A stretch of 64,000 bases of DNA from Cantharellus purpuraceus (Eukaryota; Basidiomycota; Agaricomycetes; Cantharellales; Hydnaceae), in NCBI GenBank assembly GCA_025174535.1, contig JALBUN010000010.1:496001-560000 (forward strand), in the 5' to 3' direction. The translations under genes and the position numbers were made by a program. The notes under the pieces are model-generated. The model was not told where the DNA came from. It searched no databases and was given only the letters and a program-made list of their open reading frames with translations. Position 1 is the stretch's first letter, and the number at the start of each line of letters is the position of its first letter. Below, piece by piece: positions 57,337 to 64,000 of this stretch.

Positions 57337-59805
57337 ATGGTGTATTTCACCCCGCTGTTCGCGCTCACTGCGTTCATCGCCCCTGCCAGTGTTGCCGCAC
57401 TTTGGCCAGTCCCACGTTCACTTAGTACAGGGTCGACGCCGTTACGTCTTGCCAGTGGGTTCAATATCGCGCTGGACATTAAGAACGCACCTGGCGACCT
57501 CAAGGATGCCGTGACACGCAGCAAGACGTTTTTAGCCAAGGACAAGCTCGAGGTGCTTGTGGTCGGACGTGGCGCGAACAACACGGCCGCGGTGAAAAAT
57601 GCGAAGCAGCTCCAGACCCTGACCCTGTCACTCGAGGGCAATGCGAAAGTGAGGAGCATTTCAGAGGAGGCCATTGTTGAAGTCACTCAGAGGAGTGAGG
57701 GATACACGCTGAACATCCCTGCGGACGGAAGTGGGGCGAAATTAACCGCCAACTCGTACGTTTCCTATCACGGTTTTCAGAGCTAGTTTTGACACGCGTG
57801 GTAGGACTCTTGGACTTTTACGAGGACTTACGACATTTGGCCAGTTATGGTATGAACTCAATGGCATGACATACACCATGCAAGCCCCGATAATCATCAA
57901 AGACTCCCCGGCGTATCCTTATCGTGGCTTCATGCTTGACACGGCACGAAACTTGTGAGAACCGTCGTCGACCGTCTTGTACACTGGAGGCTGACCTGGT
58001 TACCGTTTAGTTTCCCTGTTAGTCATATCCTGAAAACTCTGGATGCCCTAAGCTGGGTCAAAGTGAGCTTGTCTACCCCCCATACAATTTACCAGCCTTT
58101 TCTGAGGGGAACCGCTGTTAGATTAATACTTTCCACTGGCACATAATCGATAGCCAGAGTTTCCCTCTGGAGGTTGATGGATTGTACGTTGAGCAGCCGG
58201 CGTCTCATTGTTCTTCTGTCCCTGACGGCGATGGCTCGATTCGTAGCCCAGAGCTATCTAAAGCTGCCGCATACACCCCGACTTCCGTGTACTCCAAGGC
58301 TGATGTGAAAAACATTGTCACTTATGCTGCAGCTGTAAGCCAAGATCTCACTAGCCTGCTGAAGTCTAGTACTGAAGGGTCTCCTTTCAGCGCGGCATTG
58401 ATGTTATTGTGGTATGTTATACTGTAGCAATCCATTCGTCTCAATGCCCAGTCTTTTTCAGGAATTGGACACTCCTGGCCACATAGGTTCTATCGCAAGC
58501 TCTCATCCTGACTTAGTGGCATGTAACAACGCTGAGCCATGGACTGAGGTCTCCAGTGGTATGTTGTGATCGGCTGATGGCTTGCCATGATCGACTAATA
58601 TGCTTGCATATAGAGCCACCCGCTGGACATCTTCGCTTCCCTGACCCCAAAGCGGTGAACTTCACCGCATCGCTCTTCAAGTCGGTTGCTCCGAACTTCC
58701 CGTCCAAGTATTTCTTTACTGGTGGAGATGAAGTCAACGTCAATTGCTTCGCGGGAGATGCGGAAACCCAACAGTTGCTCAATTCTACCGGGAAGACCTT
58801 GGACCAGGCGCTGGATACATTCACACAGACGACTCACCAGGCTCTGGCACAGCTCGGCAAGACCCCTGTTGTCTGGGAAGGTGGGCAGCTATAAGCCGGT
58901 TTCTTGCTAGCTTTGTTGACGACATGGGCTGGTGCGACAGAGATGGTCTTGGAACACAATGTGACGCTCTCCAATGAGACACTTGTGATGTGATTTCATG
59001 ACCTCTATGTGCGATTACCTTGGACTGAAACACTTCATAGGGTGTGGATATCCTCGCAAAGTGCTGCGGCGTGAGCAAGCTGGCTCTAGTCGTTTATACT
59101 CATCTTACATTCATTCATTGTCGCAGAGTGTCAGCTAAGGGATTAAGAGTTATTCATGCCTCTAGCGACTTTTTCTACTTGGTCAGTCCCCATCAATGTG
59201 TCACGGTTTCCGCCATGACCTCATCCACATTAGGACTGCGGTGGAGGAGGCTGGGTCGGCAGTAATGTAAACGGGTAAGGGCATTGAATTTCTTACCTGC
59301 TTCCGCATGTTGATGTTTGCTTGCGCACGTCTCTAGAAACAGTTGGTGTGACCCTTTCAAGACTTGGCAAAAGGTGTGGTTTTTGCCCTTACAAGACAGG
59401 TGGCAGATGCATCGACTTATTCCTTTGACAGTCTTATTCCTTCGATCCCCTCGCAAATGTTTCGGCTTCTGATCAGAACCTGATTCTTGGAGGTTCGTTG
59501 CCGATCTATTAGTTGCTGGTTCGGAGTTCTGAGATCATATCATGTGTTTACCAGGGCAGCACTTACTGTGGACAGAACAAAGTGGACCGGAGAACCTGGA
59601 GCCCATAGTGTGGCCGCGTGCTGCGGCTTCCGCTGAGGTGTTTTGGACAGGCGCTACCTTACCATCTGGCCAACCACTCAACGTTACCGAGGCACTCCCT
59701 CGCTTGCACGATTTACGCTACAGATTCGTGCAGCGTGGCGTCAACGCGATTAACCTTCAGCCCATGTGGTGTGCTCTACGGCCCCACGCCTGCGATCTTG
59801 TGTAG
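57337..59805 (+). CDS. Secreted beta-N-acetylhexosaminidase, GH20
   Basis: Fifteen exons: 57,337-57,755, 57,805-57,954, 58,011-58,062, 58,122-58,183, 58,247-58,334, 58,391-58,411, 58,462-58,558, 58,614-58,880, 58,941-58,989, 59,041-59,070, 59,127-59,181, 59,234-59,274, 59,337-59,373, 59,432-59,492, 59,555-59,805; 559 aa, in frame. The signal peptide (LFALTAFIAPASVAA) is followed by LWPVPRSL, then the GH20b domain and the barrel: YRGFMLDTARN, FHWHIIDSQSFPLE, VELDTPGH, the catalytic pair in GGDEVN (Asp335-Glu336), PVVWEEMV, LLWTEQSGPENL and WPRAAASAEVFW. It removes terminal GlcNAc from chitin oligomers or glycoproteins by substrate-assisted catalysis, for cell-wall turnover or nutrition. Exon 6 is only 21 bp. 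NxS/T sites are present. Function confident, exact substrate not. Confidence 0.95.
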
Positions 59806-60555
59806 GTCCATATTATGTTACTTTCACGCGGTCTTAAGGGTGGGATGGAGACTGTTGACTGGGACTGGGTAGACGGACTTTCACCCTACCTTAGGCTCCT
59901 TGCTGTGCTCTGTCCTGTCAGCTCGTTGCTCTCGTCCTTATTCGCACGGAAATACCTTGTGTGCTAATGCTGGCGTGCGTCATGTTAGAGAAACACCCGT
60001 TACAAAAGAGGAAGTCAACAATGCCACGGATATACTTCAATTGATTAGGAGCCATGCCCAGGATATGCTCAGCAACTTTTTCGATCCATTCAGGGACGTA
60101 CCACATGCCCCATAAGTGCACCACATGATCAGAACCTTTCTTGTGTGGTATTTATAGAGCTGGTAGGGGTTGTCTCGTCATGTCGCCTGATCGACAAACT
60201 GAAACTGTTTGTGATTCCAGTATGCTCAAAATCTCGAAGCATAAGTTTATAGAGTAAACCGTCTTGGCGATTTACGATGGTTAAGGTAGAAAGTGTACAT
60301 GAGGTATTGGAGGGGAAAAAATGAGTGTGACGCGAGCAAATGGTCGAGGATGTGTATAGTCTGTTGTCCATAGCCGAGTCCGCAATGCAATTTAAGGAGA
60401 GCAAAAACAATTAAAATGAGGCCGTTGATAATGCATTCAGACGCTGTTGGTCGGCAGCTCGAATGGACAAGGTGCTCCAGTGATGGAAGTACCCGCGATC
60501 GGGTGTGAAATGAGACCTGTGATGAACATTTGAAGAATAATGCGGAGCTTGAGAG
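59806..60555. other. Intergenic between convergent genes
   Basis: 750 bp between the ends of the GH20 and LEA2-like genes. A short plus-strand frame at 59,970-60,115 (TKEEVNNATDILQLIRSHAQ) looks protein-like, but no start or neighbour exon supports it. Confidence 0.5.
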
Positions 60556-61810
60556 CTATAGGATCCAGATGAGCCGCTTATATAAAGGCCAAACGAGAAA
60601 CCCACGTGGACGTGATTGGCCAGCTGGTACGTTCTGCTTGTTACGACAAGCATTGTAGACATTCAACCCTGCAACAAGAAAGGCTATCTAACAAGAAATA
60701 AAGGCAAGGAAACATCAGAACGTACATGTCTGGTCTGTGTCATTCACAGCCGTAAAATTGAACTTCACAGGAAGAATGACAGAAGTGAAGGCTTTGCCAG
60801 GAACAGTTGTGCTCGGCAAATCACCCTCGGCGATTTGTTTGCTTGTGTCCGATTCGAATACCTGTGCATGGACGTGACTGAAATGTAACGGAAGGAAGTT
60901 ACTATTTGTGTCAACTTGTAAGTTCAAGTTGGTGTTGAAGCTGAAGTTCGCCGGAGTCCGTGAGAAGACAACGTTGCCGCTGCCGCTAATTGGTGTATTC
61001 TCGTTGAACGCAAAGTTGGGGACGCGAGGGATTGTAAAGGCGAGCGTGATGCCGATTACGACACATGCGCCGAAGAGGATACACACAAACAAACGACGTG
61101 TGAGCCACTTGATGCCGCAAAATCCATGTTCATCGCGACGGAACGAACGCCACTTGGCTGCGAGCTTCTCATTGCGGTCTTCACGCTTCCCTGACTTAGT
61201 CATTGCACGTAGCTCTGACGCTTTCCATTCTGATCCAAGAGCAGGCACAGTGACGAGCTCTACAGGACCTGCGCCTGATTCGGATCCAGGGGTTTCTGGT
61301 TTTGATGCTCCCGCGGGAATTTGTTGGTATCTGGCAGTAAATGTGAGGGAGAGCCGAATGCAATATCTGTCCTACATACCCTGTGGTGTTGGCAACAAAT
61401 GCAGTGCTGTATCTCGGCCCAGCATTGTTGAAATCGGCGTAGACATCCCAACCTTCATCTTGGCCCCCTACATCTGGGCCACCCTGACGGAGTGGTAGCT
61501 GCTCATCTACCCCACCTTTTACGGGTGCTTCTCTTCCCGGCGCAAAAAAGGACGTTCTGTTGTACCCGGCTGAACCAGCAGTCCCTCGTCCAGGGGGCCC
61601 CATGTCACCAGTGAGAATGTCCGCGCTGTTCTGAGACATGCGGTTTGGGCTGTAAAAGGCTGAAGATATCGATGATTCCATGCGAGGGCGGTGCCCTACT
61701 GGCACTGAAGCGGGTTGCTGCTGAGAAAGGGCATTGTTGGAATCAAAGGAGCCTCTGCGCTCTCGGGAGTCGTAAAAAGACGACACATTTGATGGACGGG
61801 AAGGATCCAT
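60556..61810 (-). CDS. Single-pass membrane protein with LEA2-like outer domain
   Basis: Minus strand, exons 61,810-61,380, 61,330-60,726, 60,668-60,556; 382 aa, in frame. The first 145 residues are Ser/Gly/Pro-rich and probably cytoplasmic (MDPSRPSNVSSFYDSRERRG). After KWLTRRLFVCILFG a transmembrane helix follows (ACVVIGITLAFTI, about residues 225-250). The outer part contains NFSFNTNLNLQVDTNSNFLP and SVILPVKFNFTA, resembling the beta-sandwich of LEA-2/WHy domains found in fungal vacuolar and plasma-membrane proteins, and several NxS/T sites. The role is unknown. The start at 61,810 is the first ATG. It is divergent from RPC17 over 100 bp. Confidence 0.8.
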
Positions 61811-61910
61811 CGTAGTCAAGAGCTAACTTGACCTGTGAGAAGAGGGAGGTCGGTCGCACAAAACAGGCTGTCACAGTCACTCAGTGTCACTCCACGGTGC
61901 CATACTCAAC
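61811..61910. promoter_or_regulatory. 100-bp bidirectional promoter
   Basis: The start codons of the LEA2-like gene (minus, 61,810) and RPC17 (plus, 61,911) are only 100 bp apart, so 5' ends and promoter elements of both must lie here or overlap. The sequence has CACAGTCACTCAGTGTCACT. No TATA box is visible. Confidence 0.65.
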
Positions 61911-62713
61911 ATGGAGGTTTGCTCGTTTATTGCTTCAAACGGGAATGCTAAATAGCCTGAATACAGGTGGTAAATGCACGATCTGCACTCCTTTCCAATT
62001 TTGAAGTTTTGTCTCTTCTGCGCGAGCTGGAGAGTGAGCAGTTGGTTGAGACGCGTGCCGCACTGGCAGTGAAGAAGGAACAGGCAGAGAATGGCCAACC
62101 GGACTTAAGCACTCTTCCAAATCAACCACCTATCCCTGAAGTCTGTGAAAACTTGAGAACAGTAGAGTTCGAAGTGCGTGCCTACAACATTGTGCATTCG
62201 GGACACTCGAGATCAATACATGATAGGCCATCGCACATTTATCTGCGCCATATCAGCCAGTGAATCGGCAAAACGCTCAAGCAATACAATGCTTGACAAA
62301 AAACCTTGCGCCTTATGGTCTAACTAAGGGTGAGAAGCTACAAATTGTGAATCTAGCTCCTACCGAGCCAGTTGAGCTATATGTCGTAAGTTGAAAGGAT
62401 ATTTCTGTTCGCCTCTTTCGTAACCCTTCCGCGCCAGATCGTGGAAGAATTAGAGGACCGTCTCCGTGAACAAATGGACGACATTCTTGAACTGGTGCAA
62501 GACTCTCTTTCCGGTACAAGCCCAGCAACGGCCGTACCCACTGGCACAACGGATGCCCTAAAAGATGAAGATGCAGGTGAGATTGTCAGAGACATCAGTT
62601 ATTCCGATGCAGAGGTCATTGGGGAAGGATGGGAAGACAGTGGAATGATGGAGTTTGTCGATACTGAAGGCGCATTTGAAGGCGACTTAGATGCAGAAGA
62701 TATTGATGAATGA
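61911..62713 (+). CDS. RPC17: RNA polymerase III subunit RPC9/Rpc17 (CGRP-RCP homologue)
   Basis: Exons 61,911-61,916, 61,967-62,173, 62,257-62,385, 62,438-62,713; 205 aa. The protein begins MEV-VNARSALLSNFEVLSLL. The core has GLTKGEKLQIVNLAPTEPVE and IVEELEDRLREQMDDIL, the HRDC-like helices of Rpc17, which pairs with Rpc25 in the polymerase III stalk and contacts initiation factor TFIIIB. The C-terminus is acidic (EGDLDAEDIDE), as in other fungi. The first coding exon is 6 bp, supported by the fit of MEV to the family N-terminus. The second intron's acceptor (62,256) is the least certain boundary. Confidence 0.88.
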
Positions 62714-63043
62714 CATACGCATTGAACTACGATTCACAGCTTGAAATAAGAGGTTGCACATAACGCGGATACATGATTGCATTAGTTATTTGTAATTAAT
62801 GATAGTCAGTATGCACCATCCCAATTTTTAAAGGTTAAGGTCCTCTTTGTAGGCAACCAATCAACTAATATTCAATGCCTGGGGGTATAGACTCGACAAT
62901 CCTTATCGCCGTGGACAGTTTGTTTCTACATTAATAGCATCAAGGAGAACAATGATCAATATTAGGTTATTGATGTCATGCTAAGTGTCAACGTCAACGC
63001 ACCTCAGAGGTTCTTTTCACTTATTGTGCAGCTGGGCACAATG
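62714..63043. other. Intergenic between convergent genes
   Basis: 330 bp, A+T-rich; no gene seen. The 3' ends of RPC17 and the small minus-strand g. Confidence 0.5.
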
Positions 63044-63310
63044 CTATCGCACAAAATAAGCAGGTGCTGGAGGGTCGGGGGGAATTTGGTGTCCATTATC
63101 ATACGGGGGTGGGGATGGGGGGACACTCCAAGGTGGAAGACCTCCAGTCGTTAACTCTAGCTCTGTCTCATCTGCCACAGGGATTGCTTCATTGCCCCCT
63201 AATTCGGGCTCCTGAATGTGAGAGTTGTCTCCAGGCCGGCAGTACGCCACTGATATCATTGCCAATATAGTTATCAACAATAAGACTGTGAAGGGATATG
63301 ATCGATGCAT
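63044..63310 (-). CDS. Small secreted or membrane-anchored Pro-rich protein
   Basis: Minus-strand frame from ATG 63,310 to a stop at 63,044; 88 aa. The N-terminus is a short basic MHRS then the hydrophobic YPFTVLLLITILAMISVAYC, a signal peptide or anchor. The mature part is acidic then Pro-rich (PPWSVPPSPPPYDNG, ending PAPAYFVR) with a PPPY motif. Further minus-strand frames upstream (63,467-63,189, MASYYNCMPSLG...) suggest that the real gene has an earlier exon, but no single splice explains both. No family is recognised. Confidence 0.45.
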   Translation of the reverse strand: MHRSYPFTVLLLITILAMISVAYCRPGDNSHIQEPELGGNEAIPVADETELELTTGGLPPWSVPPSPPPYDNGHQIPPDPPAPAYFVR

Positions 63311-64000
63311 GCACGTCAAAAGAGTCAGCGCTAGCGGCTAATGCACCACTACACGCACGCGAGCCAGAAACGATGCCAATTATGGTATGCACGTTGAGAG
63401 AATTCGACTCGGCAGCCTGATCCTGGAGGGCGCCTAGGGAGGGCATGCAATTGTAGTAGGAAGCCATTCGAGTCAGAATCGTTCAGGCAAAATTGACTCA
63501 AAGCAGCGGGCTGCTTATATCCTGGCCATGGCACCATGAGTGACGCTGGGGGATAGACCAGTGCATCATAGCTTTACTATTTCATCGAGGCTATGGATCG
63601 CCCAGATAAGATGGTGCAGGCGGTACACAGGCAAGTGTTTATGCCAGGTTGTCAATTTGGCGTGTTCGGACTAGGCTGTGGCAGAGTCTTCAGAGCCGCG
63701 CCACCGAGTACAACTTTGGATAGATGGGCGTACGGATGGATGGGGAAAGAGAAAGTAAAACACCAGAGCCTTGCATGAAAAGAAAGAAAGAAAAACCAAA
63801 TCAAATAAGAAGCCCAGGTTTCACTAGCAACCTTCATCACCGCGCTCTTTGGATTCGAATGAGTTTCAAAAATTCGCTCGCCGCAATATACGTCGACAGG
63901 CTGGCCACGTGCACTGCATAATGCTTTGGCTCGCAATTCCGTCTATCACGACAATAATTACACTTCTAGCATCCAGCAGCTGGCTATATAAATGGAGAGG
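63311..64000. other. Right edge, promoter of an unseen gene
   Basis: No gene resolved. The last bases contain a good TATA box (TATATAAAT, 63,985-63,993) in plus orientation, so a gene probably starts just beyond the window. Confidence 0.4.
63985..63993 (+). promoter_or_regulatory. TATA box at the right edge
   Basis: GGCTATATAAATGG, a strong plus-strand TATA match 8 bp from the window end; the transcript would start outside. Confidence 0.45.

Noticed and set aside
59900..60115. Short plus-strand frame after the GH20 gene
   Set aside because: It is protein-like in part but has no supported start, no splice partner, and the GH20 protein is already complete at its usual C-terminus.
1..64000. 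CRISPR arrays, bacterial operons, rRNA or tRNA genes
   Set aside because: None was seen; the window is eukaryotic with spliced genes, and no cloverleaf or rRNA signature was recognised by eye.

Overview
The window looks like Basidiomycota, most likely an agaricomycete mushroom genome. Every intact gene is cut by many short introns (about 45-100 bp, GT-AG with two GC-AG cases). The gene content is typical of that group: a GH20 hexosaminidase, an NRPS-like A-T-R reductase, a Delta12 desaturase, an Ent3-type epsin and Pol III subunit RPC17. The left half is packed with chromodomain Ty3/gypsy and Ty1/copia elements. Species cannot be named from the sequence alone.

Region 1 (1-1,600) holds the 3' end of an unrecognised gene and a decayed WD40-type gene. 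Region 2 (about 1,600-30,235) is a nested retrotransposon island. Three copies of one chromovirus family lie head to tail: gypsy-0 (2,775-5,324, a remnant), gypsy-1 (5,325-20,382) and gypsy-2 (20,383-30,235). Inside them are a complete copia element (6,069-10,818), two copies of a small terminal-inverted-repeat element (11,657-12,263; 18,466-19,030), two copies of a 1.3-2.0 kb TG...CA element (3,568-4,839; 18,073-20,052), another LTR-like insert (16,177-16,916), a solo LTR (26,613-28,563) and, inside that, a further 1.4 kb insert with an ORF. Most junctions have readable target-site duplications, so the order of insertion can be read.

Two features of the chromovirus stand out. First, a 12-nt stretch just after the 5' LTR is complementary to a 12-nt stretch of the LTR lying about 30 bp downstream of a TATA-like box, which is the arrangement expected for Tf1/sushi-type self-priming. 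Second, between pol and the 3' LTR there is a long gene on the opposite strand. It encodes a coiled coil, an AT-hook-like RGRP motif, a perfectly spaced Zn(II)2Cys6 cluster, an acidic stretch and a basic tail, and it has its own TATA box. The pol genes are full of premature stops, almost all TGA, matching CpG deamination of CGA codons; the antisense gene is much less damaged.

Region 3 (30,236-44,633) is mostly non-genic and contains old diverged duplications, hairpins, a 149-bp tandem duplication, a 7-bp minisatellite and G-rich tracts. It carries two small single-pass membrane protein genes (36,376-36,949; 39,608-40,226). Region 4 (44,634-64,000) is ordinary gene-dense euchromatin. For ENT3, the NRPS-like reductase, the Delta12 desaturase, the GH20 enzyme, the LEA2-like membrane protein and RPC17, exon models close in frame from start to stop. 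These are unrelated housekeeping and secondary-metabolism genes; no operon-like pathway links them. RPC17 and the LEA2-like gene are divergent across only 100 bp.
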